From assembly GCF_009659625.1 (NCBI RefSeq), contig NZ_VOIW01000008.1, positions 124,001-188,000 of the forward strand: DNA of 64,000 bases, written 5' to 3'. Origin of the DNA: Pseudomonas haemolytica (lineage in GTDB: Bacteria; Pseudomonadota; Gammaproteobacteria; Pseudomonadales; Pseudomonadaceae). The notes below the pieces were generated by a model. It did no database searches and was not told the DNA's origin. It was given only the letters and a program-made list of their open reading frames with translations. The position numbers were made by a program, and so were the translations under genes. Below, in pieces: positions 28,372-37,368 of this stretch; position 1 is the first letter of the stretch; every line of letters starts with the position of its first letter.

Positions 28372-28860
28372 ATGGAACGCTTTATCGAAAACACGATGTA
28401 CGCCTCGCGTTGGCTGCTGGCGCCGATCTACCTGGGGCTGTCCCTGGGCTTGCTGATCCTGGCGCTGAAATTCTTCCAGGAAATCATTCACGTGATTCCC
28501 AACATCTTCACCATGTTGGAAGCGGAAGTGATCCTGCTGCTGCTGTCGCTGATCGACATGGCCCTGGTCGGCGGCTTGCTGGTGATGGTGATGATTTCCG
28601 GCTACGAGAACTTCGTCTCGCAGCTGGATATCGATGAAAACAAGGAAAAGCTCAACTGGCTGGGCACCATGGACTCTTCGTCGCTGAAGATGAAGGTGGC
28701 GGCCTCCATCGTGGCGATTTCCTCGATCCACCTGCTGCGCATCTTCATGGACGCCAAGAACGTCGATCCGCAACACCTGATGTGGTACGTGATCATCCAC
28801 ATGACCTTCGTAGTCTCGGCGTTCGCCATGGGCTACCTGGACAAGCTCACCAAGCACTGA
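28372..28860 (+). CDS. YqhA-family (UPF0114) inner-membrane protein
   Basis: A 162-residue membrane protein with about four hydrophobic helices (about 13-35, 47-75, 105-125 and 135-155). Its start MERFIENTMYASRWLLAPIYLGL and the IHLLRIFMD segment are characteristic of the UPF0114/YqhA family. No function is established. The 3' end faces the convergent glycosyltransferase gene after 15 bases. Confidence 0.88.
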   Translation: MERFIENTMYASRWLLAPIYLGLSLGLLILALKFFQEIIHVIPNIFTMLEAEVILLLLSLIDMALVGGLLVMVMISGYENFVSQLDIDENKEKLNWLGTMDSSSLKMKVAASIVAISSIHLLRIFMDAKNVDPQHLMWYVIIHMTFVVSAFAMGYLDKLTKH

Positions 28861-28875
28861 TGCCCCGCGCCGGCC

Positions 28876-30309
28876 TTACTGCTCGACGAAGTAGTAAGGC
28901 TGGCGGTTGATCGCCATCTGCTTTATTACCGTGACTTTCTCGTTCAGCCGGTCGGTGTGGTCCATCAATGCAACGTTGCCGGGCTTGGCGGTGAGGAAGG
29001 CGCGCAACTCTGGTTCGGTCTTGAGGATCGGCAGGTAGGCTTGCAGATAGAACACGCTGGCGCCGGCGATCCGCTCGTTGGGCTGGTACATCGCCACCGC
29101 TTTGCCTTCGTCTTGCAGTGTCTGGATCTGACTGATCACCGGTACGAAGGACTGTCGCACGTCGGCTTTTGGTGCGAACCAGAAGGCTGCGATCAGGTAG
29201 CAGGCCATGGCCAGGGTGAAAACCCCAGCGATGATGCGCCGGTGGTAACGGTACAGCGCAGGCTTGTGTGCCTTGGCCCACTCCAGCAGCACCCGCGCAT
29301 ATTCGGCGGCCAGTACCGCGGCGGCTGGCGTCAGCGCCATCAAGTAAACGGTGCGTTTGCTGGAAGCCAACGTCAGCAAGGTGAACTGCGCCACCAGCCA
29401 CACGCTGAAAAACAGACGGTAACGGTTGCGCACCAGGCTTTTGCGAAAGTGCCACAGGCCCAGGTACACCAGGATGTTCCAGGGCAGGAACGCCTCGGGC
29501 AGTTTGGCGATGTAATAGTAGAAGGGCTCGTAATGCCCGGCTTCGACAAACGAGCCGCTGAAGCGTCCGACGCTATTGGTCCACAACACCTCACCCACGG
29601 CCTGCATCCCGCCGCGCTGAAACAGAAACCCCAGCCAGATCAGCAACGGCACCAAGGCCAGCAGCGTGAACAGTGCCGGCTTGAGCCAGTCGCCGATGCG
29701 CAGGCGTTTATCCATCAGACTGGTACTGGCCAAATACACAAAGATCACGATGCCAGGCATGGCCAGGCCCAACACACCTTTGCTCAGGGTGGCGATGACC
29801 ATGCCAGCGGTAAACAACGCCCAGGCCCATACACTGGACCCTTCGCGTTCGGGCCGTACGGCCTGGTAAAACGCCAGCAGTGCAGTGGTCACGCCAAGGC
29901 TGAGTAAAGAATCCTCACCCACACCCCGCACATTGCCCCAGTAACTGGCCATGGTCGCCAGGATCAGCGCGGCACTGAACGCCAGCGTCTGCGGCCGCCC
30001 GAATCGGCGCAGCATCCCGTACAACAGCATCACGCTGAACAATCCGGCGAACGCCGAGGCCAAACGCACAGCCCCAGTGCTGGCGCCAAACAGGCGAATC
30101 GCGCCGGCATCCAGCCACAGGCTCAGCGGCGGTTTTTCCAGGAACGGCTCGCGAAACAGGCGCGGCACCACCCAGTCATCGTCCAAGTGCATAGCCATGG
30201 CGATCCCGGAAACCCGGGCTTCGGTGGAGCCTTGCAGCTCGTGGTTGCCGAGGGCGAAGAAGAACAACAGGGCAGCGAGCAGGAGCAGCAGGGGAGCGGG
30301 ACGCGTCAT
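28876..30309 (-). CDS. ArnT-like GT-C glycosyltransferase (family 39/83)
   Basis: A 477-residue polytopic membrane protein with about ten helices. The first periplasmic loop holds the acidic catalytic motif in GSTEARVSG (about 28-36), followed by FLEKPPLSLWLDA, as in ArnT/PMT-type enzymes that move a sugar from a polyprenyl-phosphate carrier. A soluble C-terminal part (about 385-477) follows. It is shorter than ArnT (about 550), and no arn genes are nearby, so the sugar and acceptor are unknown. It appears to be a single-gene unit. Confidence 0.82.
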   Translation of the reverse strand: MTRPAPLLLLLAALLFFFALGNHELQGSTEARVSGIAMAMHLDDDWVVPRLFREPFLEKPPLSLWLDAGAIRLFGASTGAVRLASAFAGLFSVMLLYGMLRRFGRPQTLAFSAALILATMASYWGNVRGVGEDSLLSLGVTTALLAFYQAVRPEREGSSVWAWALFTAGMVIATLSKGVLGLAMPGIVIFVYLASTSLMDKRLRIGDWLKPALFTLLALVPLLIWLGFLFQRGGMQAVGEVLWTNSVGRFSGSFVEAGHYEPFYYYIAKLPEAFLPWNILVYLGLWHFRKSLVRNRYRLFFSVWLVAQFTLLTLASSKRTVYLMALTPAAAVLAAEYARVLLEWAKAHKPALYRYHRRIIAGVFTLAMACYLIAAFWFAPKADVRQSFVPVISQIQTLQDEGKAVAMYQPNERIAGASVFYLQAYLPILKTEPELRAFLTAKPGNVALMDHTDRLNEKVTVIKQMAINRQPYYFVEQ

Positions 30310-30456
30310 GGAATCTGGCTACCGGGGAAGAGGACCGTTCGGGGGATCGGCCATTGCAGTTGGCTAGTATCTGTCAGCGTTTCTGAACGTTTAGTGAACG
30401 GATGGGGAAATATTGATGAGGGGCTCTGGCCTGACGCTGACTTGTTCGTAGGCAAG

Positions 30457-30987
30457 TCATAGGCGCGCAGTGTTTGTCACAACAATCCCGAATAGCCCGC
30501 TACGTTTTTCCACCCGCACCCAACCCTGATCACCGCGGCTGCTGGCGCGGCAGATTTTGATCTGTTTGTTCACTTCCGGATCGAATATCAGGATGCCTGA
30601 GCAGCTACGGCTGCCGCCTGGGGTGTATTCGTACGGGGTCACGTAGCTGCTGAGCGCCGTACTTGTAAGAAGAATGAGCACTGCTAGCAGGGCGGCCATC
30701 ACCATGGCACTCGCAATGAGCGCACCGAGAAAAGCCTTCAAGTGCTCCATTGGTTTTCTGCGCAGAAATTCGGGTTTTCTCATGCGCCACAGGTTCAACA
30801 TCCAGGCAATGGCCAGCACTGGCGATGAGATCAGGCAGGTTATTTCAGCCACCGGTTTGAAGTGCACAGACGGCCAAATAATGAATACCCAGGCCAGGAT
30901 CAGCGCCATGAACAGCAGCATGCCAATGGCGGCCGGTATTACGAAAGCATAGGAATTTTTGTTCAATGCGATGTTCGTCCTTGTCAT
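30457..30987 (-). CDS. Small membrane protein, unknown function
   Basis: A 176-residue protein with three hydrophobic segments (about 14-38, 48-66 and 85-110) and a C-terminal soluble part with two Cys (about 129 and 148). ATG 30987 follows GGAAGG by five bases; a TTG one codon earlier is possible. No family recognised. Base use is close to the genome average, but the neighbours differ between pseudomonads, so it may be variable content. Confidence 0.6.
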   Translation of the reverse strand: MTRTNIALNKNSYAFVIPAAIGMLLFMALILAWVFIIWPSVHFKPVAEITCLISSPVLAIAWMLNLWRMRKPEFLRRKPMEHLKAFLGALIASAMVMAALLAVLILLTSTALSSYVTPYEYTPGGSRSCSGILIFDPEVNKQIKICRASSRGDQGWVRVEKRSGLFGIVVTNTARL

Positions 30988-31673
30988 CAAAGCCTTCCGC
31001 CTGTGTCTTTTGAGGGCTGGGGCGGTTAATTCATTACGCGGGCGTATTCTGCGCTGTTGATACAGTCAATCCAAATAAAGGGTGGCGATGACGCGCTGGG
31101 TTTTCTGAGGCGGCTGACAGCAAAAGGCCGAGTCGCTGAATGCGCCTCGGCCGCCTGTCTTGGGTTAGAACCAGTACTCGCTCTACCAACAGTTCACCCA
31201 GCACGACCAATTGCTGAGTGGCCAGCAGCTTGTGACGGTTGGCACCTTCTAAACGAAAAGGGTGGCGACCGTACGCGGGTTAGCAGACCAGGAATCAAGG
31301 AACCCGGCGCACCCGAAAGTGCCCCACGCACAGCCGCCATGATACGAACCAGCGGATGCTGAAAGCATCGCTCGAACGGATGGTGGCTTTGCAGGCCTTG
31401 ATATTAACCGAGCTGCTAAACCCGGTCGCTGATTTTGCAGCGACAGAGGAAGGCTAGGCTTGTTGGTTGGAGTGCGCCAGTTCATCGACAGCGCGGCATT
31501 TTGCAGGAAAATTCTGATGCCCAACCTTGGCGGCCTCTATCGTTAGGCTTTCCGGCTGGCAAGACAACGTCCAATGTCGCCTCAGTGCGCAAAACAGTCG
31601 TCTGGGTTCAAGCCACCAGCGCCCACTTATCGCATGCTTGAGTTCAAATGCTGGCATAAAGGAGGCCACGCTG
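30988..31673. other. Gene-poor, probably decayed region
   Basis: No gene with a start, ribosome site and recognisable family is found in these 686 bases. A hairpin (GGCCGAG ... CTCGGCC, 31126-31153) and a shorter one (31425-31444, GTCGCTG/CAGCGAC) are present. On the minus strand an open stretch without a start encodes a helix-like piece (LATQQLVVLGELLVERVLVL, about 31170-31230), and another (GGCAWGTFGCAGFLDSWS, about 31280-31345) recalls fragments I have seen repeatedly in Pseudomonas intergenic DNA. I read it as gene remnants. Confidence 0.45.
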
Positions 31674-32597
31674 ATGCAATCCCAAGAAAAGGACCTGTCT
31701 CTTGTTAACAACCTCTTGCTCAACAGCGACGAAATCGAAGCATTTCGTCGCCAGGGGTTTATCAAACTCAAAGGCTTTTTATCTGAGCACGCCATTCAAT
31801 CCTTGAAGCAGGCGGCTCGTTCGAAAGTGATCTCCGCACGGGAGTCGAAGTCTGCCTATGGGGATTCTTTCAGCCGGTTGACCTATGATTTGGGGACAAC
31901 CGATGCGGTGAAAAACATCTATTCCTCAATCGCGTTCAGGACGGCCTTGGTGACGTTAATCGGGCATCCGCTGATCATGACCGAGTCCCAGAGTTTCGAG
32001 CTTACCCCGCATAAAGAGGGTTTTGCCTGGCACTACGATTCCCTGAGCTTCAGGTACATCCGCCCTCTGGACGCAGCCTTCAGCGTGTGGATCCCGTTGG
32101 ATCCTATCGACAATTCAGGCCAGCGCGGGGGCATGGCTTATTTAGCCGAAGACATCTACTGCGCAAAAGCGAATTTCCAGATGGCCAGCCTGCTTTCCAA
32201 ACGAATGGCTGCCGGCGTTGCCGTGGAGGATTTTTCCGCGCATTTGAGAGCTGTGTTCCAAACGCCCAGCCTGCTCACAGACCTGTTTGAAGCGTATAAA
32301 ACCCAGGACGATTTTGAAGTGGGCGATGTACTGCTGTTCACCAAGTCGATGTGGCACCGATCTGAACCGCTCTTGCCAGGACCGCTCGCGACTCGCCTGG
32401 CGGTGACCATGCGTTTTCTCGATTGGCGTTCACGATTGGACAAAACGATGTTCGAAGGCGAGTCTGAAAGTGGCGGCGGTGTAGGGATGGGGGTCAACTG
32501 GGGCAGGCCGACCCAGACCGCCTATGGTTCGCAATTTATCGACATCAATGACGGCGAGGAAATTCGCACTTCCACGTATTGCGGCGCTGTCATCTGA
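31674..32597 (+). CDS. Phytanoyl-CoA dioxygenase-like Fe(II)/2-oxoglutarate oxygenase
   Basis: A 307-residue protein of the PhyH type. The iron-binding HxD is in FAWHYDSLSF (about 122-124) and the distal His in SMWHRSEPLLPG, followed by the 2-oxoglutarate-binding Arg in ATRLAVTMRF. The ATG at 31674 has a perfect AAGGAGG 8 bases upstream; the longer open frame (from 31527) is spurious. Such enzymes hydroxylate small molecules, often in secondary metabolism. The following transporter gene starts 34 bases after the stop with its own ribosome site, so the two probably form an operon: modify, then export. The substrate cannot be inferred. Confidence 0.8.
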   Translation: MQSQEKDLSLVNNLLLNSDEIEAFRRQGFIKLKGFLSEHAIQSLKQAARSKVISARESKSAYGDSFSRLTYDLGTTDAVKNIYSSIAFRTALVTLIGHPLIMTESQSFELTPHKEGFAWHYDSLSFRYIRPLDAAFSVWIPLDPIDNSGQRGGMAYLAEDIYCAKANFQMASLLSKRMAAGVAVEDFSAHLRAVFQTPSLLTDLFEAYKTQDDFEVGDVLLFTKSMWHRSEPLLPGPLATRLAVTMRFLDWRSRLDKTMFEGESESGGGVGMGVNWGRPTQTAYGSQFIDINDGEEIRTSTYCGAVI

Positions 32598-32631
32598 TGT
32601 CCCCGCAAAGATTGCCTGCTGAGGAGCGCTA

Positions 32632-33591
32632 ATGTCCAGATCCTACGCGCTGGGAGTGGCAGCTGCGGTATTTGCCACCTTCAGCTGGGCGCTTAATTTT
32701 CTGTCGCCCTACATGATGGGCGCCTTCGGTCCGATTGACTTTATCACCCTGCGGTTCATCGTATCCGGCTGCATCGGCCTGGTGATGCTACGCATCTATT
32801 GGCCTGGCGACCCCGTTTTAACCAGGCGCTCAATCCTCAACGCCGGGCTGCTTGGCGTGCTTGGCTATGCGGTGTACATCGGTTGCATCATGGGCAGCGT
32901 GCTCAATGGCGGCGCTATCATTGCACCGGCATTCCTGAGCGCTACACCGGTCATCATTGCGGTCGCGGGCAATATGATCGAGCGCACCACCACCTGGATC
33001 AGCCTCGCTGTCCCAATCATTCTGGCGGTTTGCGGGTTGGTCGCGGCGAACTATGGCACCTTGGTCGGGGTTTTAGACAATGACCTGACCTCCTACCTGG
33101 CCGCGGTCAGCTACGCCGTGGGTGCGGTGCTGACCTGGCTGATGTTCAGCATACTCAACCAGAAGATGCTGGCGAAAATCCCCAGGGTACACGCAGGCCT
33201 ATGGACCGGCCTGATGATGGTCGGCGCTGGTTTGAGCGTGGTTGTGTTCGTGCCGTTCGGGCTGGTATTGGACCTGTACACCTATCCACACCTGGACCTG
33301 CACTTGAGCAATACCCTGCCGGTGCTGGCTGCCGCAGCGGCGCTGGCCTGTGTTGCTTCCGTTGGCGGCGCATGGGCCTGGAATTTTGCCAGCCAGAGGC
33401 TACCGATGGCCCTGTCCGGGCAGCTTATTTCAGTGGAAACCATATTCGCAGTCGCCTTTGGGCTGATCGCCGAGCAGCGCTTGCCTACCGGCCTTGAGGT
33501 TCTGGGTATCGTTGGGCTGCTGGCAGGTGCTTCGATTGCGGTGAGGGTGATGGCTCAAGGTAATCGCGAAGGGGTGAAGGTGCAGGCTTGA
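32632..33591 (+). CDS. EamA/DMT-family exporter
   Basis: A 319-residue inner-membrane protein with about ten helices in two EamA repeats, including LGVAAAVFATFSWALNFLSP at the start and the second-repeat glutamate in QLISVETIFAVAFGLIAEQRLP. DMT transporters export amino acids, metabolites or drugs. GAGGAG lies 5 bases before the ATG. It follows the oxygenase gene closely and is likely to export that enzyme's product or a related molecule. Confidence 0.85.
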   Translation: MSRSYALGVAAAVFATFSWALNFLSPYMMGAFGPIDFITLRFIVSGCIGLVMLRIYWPGDPVLTRRSILNAGLLGVLGYAVYIGCIMGSVLNGGAIIAPAFLSATPVIIAVAGNMIERTTTWISLAVPIILAVCGLVAANYGTLVGVLDNDLTSYLAAVSYAVGAVLTWLMFSILNQKMLAKIPRVHAGLWTGLMMVGAGLSVVVFVPFGLVLDLYTYPHLDLHLSNTLPVLAAAAALACVASVGGAWAWNFASQRLPMALSGQLISVETIFAVAFGLIAEQRLPTGLEVLGIVGLLAGASIAVRVMAQGNREGVKVQA

Positions 33592-33646
33592 GTGATCGAG
33601 CTGGCGGGGGCGGCGGGGTATGGCGATAGGTGAACAACAGCGTTGA

Positions 33647-33964
33647 TCAGAATTTAATCAACCTGAAACGACAGGCCACGACCAGCACCGTTGGCCAGAA
33701 CAGTGTATTGGCGATGTCATGGAGACTCGCGCCCCACCGCCAGTACCCCAAGCTCGCCTTATCATCCATAAGATCGAACAACTCGATGAGGCACGCCCCC
33801 GCCAACACCACCAGCCAACTGCTGAAGGAACCCAGGGATTTTCGAGTGATGCAGCTGGCAGCGATCAGCAATGCCAGGCCTACATAGATATGCAGGGCAT
33901 CCCTCGAGAGGCCAGTGGCTGAAATGATTCCAAGCTTGAGTGATTGCAGTGTGGAAGCGTCCAT
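33647..33964 (-). CDS. Small membrane protein (VanZ-like?)
   Basis: A 105-residue protein with about three hydrophobic helices. LIELFDLMDD, SLHDIANTLFWPTVLVV and the His in ALHIYVGLALL resemble VanZ-like family features, but the match is loose. It is convergent with the EamA gene. Function unknown. Confidence 0.55.
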   Translation of the reverse strand: MDASTLQSLKLGIISATGLSRDALHIYVGLALLIAASCITRKSLGSFSSWLVVLAGACLIELFDLMDDKASLGYWRWGASLHDIANTLFWPTVLVVACRFRLIKF

Positions 33965-34252
33965 TGAGTGTTTCCTCGTTTATCGGGGCTTAGGTCCATG
34001 ATAGTTACCCGTGGTTTGATTGGTTGTCACGCTCAATAGCCGGGCTGAAGCTCATTCGTTTCAGGACCGCGGTGGCTGTCTGGCTTACGATGGGCCGGGG
34101 GAGTGGGCATTGCTTTCGTTTGGCAGGACGCCGTAGAGGGTGTTGCTGAAAAAACGGCTGAACCTTGCGAGAGTTCGCGTCAATTGATAACCACTTGTGA
34201 TGCATCCAGATGCAGAAAAACCCGCACTGGGCGGGCTTCTCTGGTGTCTCGA

Positions 34253-34266
34253 TTGGTGGGCCGGGG
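34253..34266. repeat. Diverged ssrA 3'-end copy 1 (candidate att remnant)
   Basis: TTGGTGGGCCGGGG matches the start of the ssrA 3' end on this strand (TTGGTGGAGCCGGGG at 46100) with one base missing. It lies at the left end of the HNH cassette. Confidence 0.6.
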
Positions 34267-34329
34267 AAAGCTGAAAAGCTTTCTCATCTTATTAATTTAT
34301 ATAAAGAATAATAATCTTAAATTGTTGCT

Positions 34330-34349
34330 GGAATGCCAATTGGAATACC
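34330..34349 (+). repeat. Island-end repeat, copy 1
   Basis: GGAATGCCAATTGGAATACC lies exactly 77 bases after the ssrA-like core at 34253. Related copies lie at 35639 and 45968. It may be an integrase arm-binding site. Confidence 0.55.
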
Positions 34350-34494
34350 GCTCTACCGGGCGATACTCACCACGATCGGCGGTATGAGTTCACCAGAGCG
34401 GAAATGACGTTAAGCAAGGATGTAAATCTTAAATATTTTGTAAGAAATTTCCTCATTTTTGGTAGGCTTTTGCCATCAGTCGAGAGGAAATGGA

Positions 34495-35298
34495 ATGCCC
34501 GCAGTCATCGTGGAAAACGACACATCGCAGTGGCAAGACGAAACCGGTGCTGTCTATCACTTCCCCAAGCGGTACCAAGCCTGGCTTGCTGAAGGAACCG
34601 AAGTGATCTATTACAAAGGACGCATCCAGGACAAAACCTTTGCTTCTGCCCGCCTCAGCGCCGATCCACATTATTTTGGTATGGCACGCATCGGTAAGGT
34701 CTACGCAGACCAGAGGAGTGATAAGGGTGACCTATTTGCTTTGATCGAAAACTTCACTCCGTTTGAAAGCGCTATCCCCTCGAAAATTAACGGAGCGTAC
34801 TTGGAGACGATCCCCGCTACTCGTGTGAACAACTATTGGCGTGACGGGGTTCGGTCCATTTCCCAACTGGATTACGATGCAATCCTAAGTCATGCGAAGC
34901 TCCTGTCTTCCCAGGCTGACCAGGGCACACCAAATATCGAAGGCGATCCATTGACCTTTGAATCGGCCAATGAAGGCAACAAATCAAGTTACTTTGGAAC
35001 CCGTTACGAACGCCGGAAAGATCTGCGGGTGAAGGCCATTGCTATCCACGGGCTCGACTGCAAAGCATGTGGCTTTGATTTCGAACAGGCGTACGGCGAG
35101 CACGCGAGGGGGTTCATTCACGTTCACCATATAGTGCCGATTTCGGACTTTGGTGGTGAGAAAGCCGTGAATCCTGAGACTGACCTCGTTACGTTGTGCG
35201 CCAACTGTCACGCGGTGGTCCATCGCAAGCGGGAGATGACGCTGAGCGTTGATGAGCTGAAAGGCATGTTGCGCGGGCGATGGGTAATCGAGCCTTAG
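34495..35298 (+). CDS. HNH endonuclease with PUA/EVE-like N-terminal domain (candidate type IV restriction enzyme)
   Basis: A 267-residue protein. The C-terminal HNH nuclease (about 190-255) has two CxxC zinc pairs (CKACG and CANCH), HHIVP and a final HR, with Asn in EKAVNPETDLVTLC. The N-terminal half (about 10-110: YHFPKRYQ, EVIYYKG, HYFGMARIGKVY) resembles PUA/EVE-like domains that read modified bases in restriction enzymes. This arrangement suggests cutting of DNA with modified cytosines, that is, phage defence. The ATG at 34495 has GAGAGGAAA upstream. No methylase is in this cassette, as expected for type IV. Confidence 0.7.
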   Translation: MPAVIVENDTSQWQDETGAVYHFPKRYQAWLAEGTEVIYYKGRIQDKTFASARLSADPHYFGMARIGKVYADQRSDKGDLFALIENFTPFESAIPSKINGAYLETIPATRVNNYWRDGVRSISQLDYDAILSHAKLLSSQADQGTPNIEGDPLTFESANEGNKSSYFGTRYERRKDLRVKAIAIHGLDCKACGFDFEQAYGEHARGFIHVHHIVPISDFGGEKAVNPETDLVTLCANCHAVVHRKREMTLSVDELKGMLRGRWVIEP

Positions 35299-35309
35299 TT
35301 TTCTGCTGT

Positions 35310-35340
35310 GTTCAGCCTACGGTTTTTTGTAAGGCTGAAC
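35310..35340 (+). terminator. Hairpin after the HNH gene
   Basis: Arms GTTCAGCCT (35310-35318) and AGGCTGAAC (35332-35340) are perfect; the loop contains six T but no T-run follows. Confidence 0.5.
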
Positions 35341-35525
35341 CCTGGATAGTGACATCCTACCGGCGGGCCCATTAGCCGTTACTGTACCCGGCAAGTTGGC
35401 TCTCAAGGTATTGCGCGGTCTCCTGATCAGTACAGTATAGGTAGCAGCCTTTTATCTCACTGGGAAATGGGGCTGGAGGAAGGAGACGGATTTATTTTCC
35501 CCCGTGTTTACTGGACTTCAGGCAC

Positions 35526-35575
35526 AAAAAAAGACGTCCATAGACGTCTTTTTTCGTTCAATTGGTGGGCCGGGG
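35526..35575. repeat. Diverged ssrA terminator plus 3'-end copy 2 (candidate att)
   Basis: This stretch repeats the ssrA terminator (GACGTC-loop-GACGTC with A and T runs) and the following CGTTCA and TTGGTGGGCCGGGG core, in the same order and spacing as at 46064-46115. The similarity extends a further 20 bases to the left (TTTACTGGA.TTCAG). It is the left boundary of the 10.5-kb type I cassette. Confidence 0.75.
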
Positions 35576-35638
35576 TAAGTTGAACAGTATTTTTAACTTG
35601 TTGGTTTTTATAGGTAATTTTCTTTTAGAAATTTGTCT

Positions 35639-35658
35639 GGAATACCTTTTGGAGTACC
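35639..35658 (+). repeat. Island-end repeat, copy 2
   Basis: GGAATACCTTTTGGAGTACC lies exactly 77 bases after the core at 35562, the same distance as in copy 1. Confidence 0.6.
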
Positions 35659-35868
35659 AGAGGTTTCCGCAGGCTGTTGGGATTCTCAGCGATATCTCTG
35701 CCAATTGTCTTGACTAAGCTGAAGCGCTTCCACCCTCACAGCGCTAAGGCCTCCGTAGTTTCGACATGCGGACCTTCGATTCAATGATATCCAGTACACT
35801 TGCCCCATCTCTAGCCTGCCAGCGGAGCGGGCTACCCGAACAGCTGCTCAAGATTTTTTCGAGTAAAA

Positions 35869-37368
35869 ATGACCCTGATTAAATTAAAAGACCTTGAAGC
35901 GCACCTATGGCATGCCGCACACATCATCACCGGCCCCATCGACGCCTCCGACTACAAAACCTACATATTCCCGATCCTATTCTTCAAACGGATCTGCGAT
36001 GTATATGACGAAGAGTTTGAAGAGGTGCTGGCCAAGGTCGGGAGCGCGGAGCTGGCGCGCGAGAAAATCTTCCATCGCATCCAGGTTCCTGTTGGCAGCC
36101 ACTGGGATGATGTGTTCGCCAAGTCCCACGATATCGGCAAGGCTCTTAAGGATGCTTTTCTAGGTATAGAGCAAGTCAACACCCAGTTGCATGGCATCTT
36201 CGGCGATGCCAGTTGGACCAATAAAGAACGCTTGCCGGATGAGCTGCTAGCCACGCTGCTCAACCACTTCAACAAAGTCGATCTCAGGGTTGCCAGCGTT
36301 CGTAACGACGATATGGGGCGCGCCTACGAATACCTGATCAAGCGCTTTGCCGACAAAGCCAACAAGAAAGCCGGTGAGTTCTACACCCCGCGCACCATTG
36401 TGCGGCTGATGGTCAACATTCTTGACCCCAAAGCGGGTGAAAGCGTTTATGACCCGGCTTGTGGCACGGGCGGCATGTTGCTGGAGACGATTCACCACGT
36501 TCGAGAAAACGCGGGTGACCCCCGACTGCTGAAGCTCAAAGGACAGGAAAAAAATCTGACCACTGAAGCCATTGCCCGTATGAACCTGTTTCTGCATGGC
36601 CAGGAAGACTTTGAGATTGTTCGCGGCGATACCCTGCGTGAGCCCAAGTTTCTGAACTATGACAGGCTCGAAACCTTTGATTGCGTAATAGCCAATCCAC
36701 CGTTCAGCCTCAGCGAGTGGGGACATGAACAGTGGGCGGCGGACGCCTACAGCCGCAACACATACGGCCTTGCCCCGAAAGCCAACGGTGACTTCGCTTG
36801 GGTGCAGCATATGTTTGCCTCCCTAAATGCGAATGGGCGCATGGCGGTTGTGCTGCCCCATGGCGTGCTGTTTCGCGGCGCTGCCGAGGGCCGAATCCGC
36901 ACCAGCCTGCTCAAAGAGAACCGCATCGAAGCCATTATCGGCGTGGCCCCTAACCTGTTTTACGGCACCTCCATCCCGGCTTGCATCCTGCTGCTGCGCA
37001 AGCGACGCCCTAATGAGCATCGTGACCATGTACTGATCATCAACGCCGAGGATATTTTCACCAAAGGCCGCGCGCAAAACACCCTGAGCAATGCCCAGGC
37101 GGATCAGATTTACCAGATCTACCTAGAGCAGTATCAGCAAGGCCCCTCTGCCATAGCATTGGAAGGCTTAGCGCGCTGGGTGCCGCTGGGTGAAATTGCC
37201 GAAAACGACTTCAACCTGAACATTGCCCGTTATGTGCAAAAGCCACTGGAAGAAGAAACCATCACCGTCGAAGAGGCGCTGAAAGACTTTCAGCAAAAAC
37301 TGGCCGCACTGGAGCAGGCCGAGCAGGAGCTGGAAGAACTGCTGATCAAGGAAGGGTTTGAGCTATGA
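35869..37368 (+). CDS. hsdM: Type I restriction-modification methyltransferase subunit, HsdM-1
   Basis: A 499-residue N6-adenine methylase subunit. It has the N-terminal HsdM helical domain (about 5-130, IDASDYKTYIFPILFFKRICDVYDEE), SAM-binding motif I DPACGTGGM (about 195-203) and catalytic NPPF (about 276-279). The C-terminal coiled coil (about 455-499) is the usual HsdS-contact region. It is clearly related to but different from the second HsdM downstream (many aligned differences). Its stop overlaps the start of a 59-codon gene in an ATGA. Both subunits keep their catalytic motifs. Confidence 0.93.
   Translation: MTLIKLKDLEAHLWHAAHIITGPIDASDYKTYIFPILFFKRICDVYDEEFEEVLAKVGSAELAREKIFHRIQVPVGSHWDDVFAKSHDIGKALKDAFLGIEQVNTQLHGIFGDASWTNKERLPDELLATLLNHFNKVDLRVASVRNDDMGRAYEYLIKRFADKANKKAGEFYTPRTIVRLMVNILDPKAGESVYDPACGTGGMLLETIHHVRENAGDPRLLKLKGQEKNLTTEAIARMNLFLHGQEDFEIVRGDTLREPKFLNYDRLETFDCVIANPPFSLSEWGHEQWAADAYSRNTYGLAPKANGDFAWVQHMFASLNANGRMAVVLPHGVLFRGAAEGRIRTSLLKENRIEAIIGVAPNLFYGTSIPACILLLRKRRPNEHRDHVLIINAEDIFTKGRAQNTLSNAQADQIYQIYLEQYQQGPSAIALEGLARWVPLGEIAENDFNLNIARYVQKPLEEETITVEEALKDFQQKLAALEQAEQELEELLIKEGFEL

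Larger units (their letters stand above)
33965..34494. other. Left edge of the ssrA-associated island
   Basis: No gene is supported. The stretch contains a hairpin (AACCCGC...GCGGGCTT, about 34218-34237), the first ssrA-like core (34253), AT-rich DNA and a 20-bp end repeat (34330-34349). The drop in GC after 34270 marks the start of imported DNA. Confidence 0.6.
35299..35868. other. Junction between the two island cassettes
   Basis: No intact gene. It holds the HNH-gene hairpin (35310-35340), a minus-strand gene remnant without a start (about 35382-35490, ending LESQLAGYSNG), the second copy of the ssrA terminator and core (35526-35575), an end repeat (35639) and the leader of hsdM. It is AT-rich after 35580. 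Confidence 0.6.

Noticed and set aside
31170..31205. tRNA-like D-arm piece on the minus strand (GTTGGTAGAGCG)
   Set aside because: No acceptor stem, anticodon arm or T arm could be built around it; more likely part of a decayed coding frame.
34253..35575. tRNA genes ending GGCCCACCA at 34253 and 35562
   Set aside because: The right-hand sequence cannot fold into a tRNA, whereas it aligns with the ssrA 3' end and, at 35526, its terminator.
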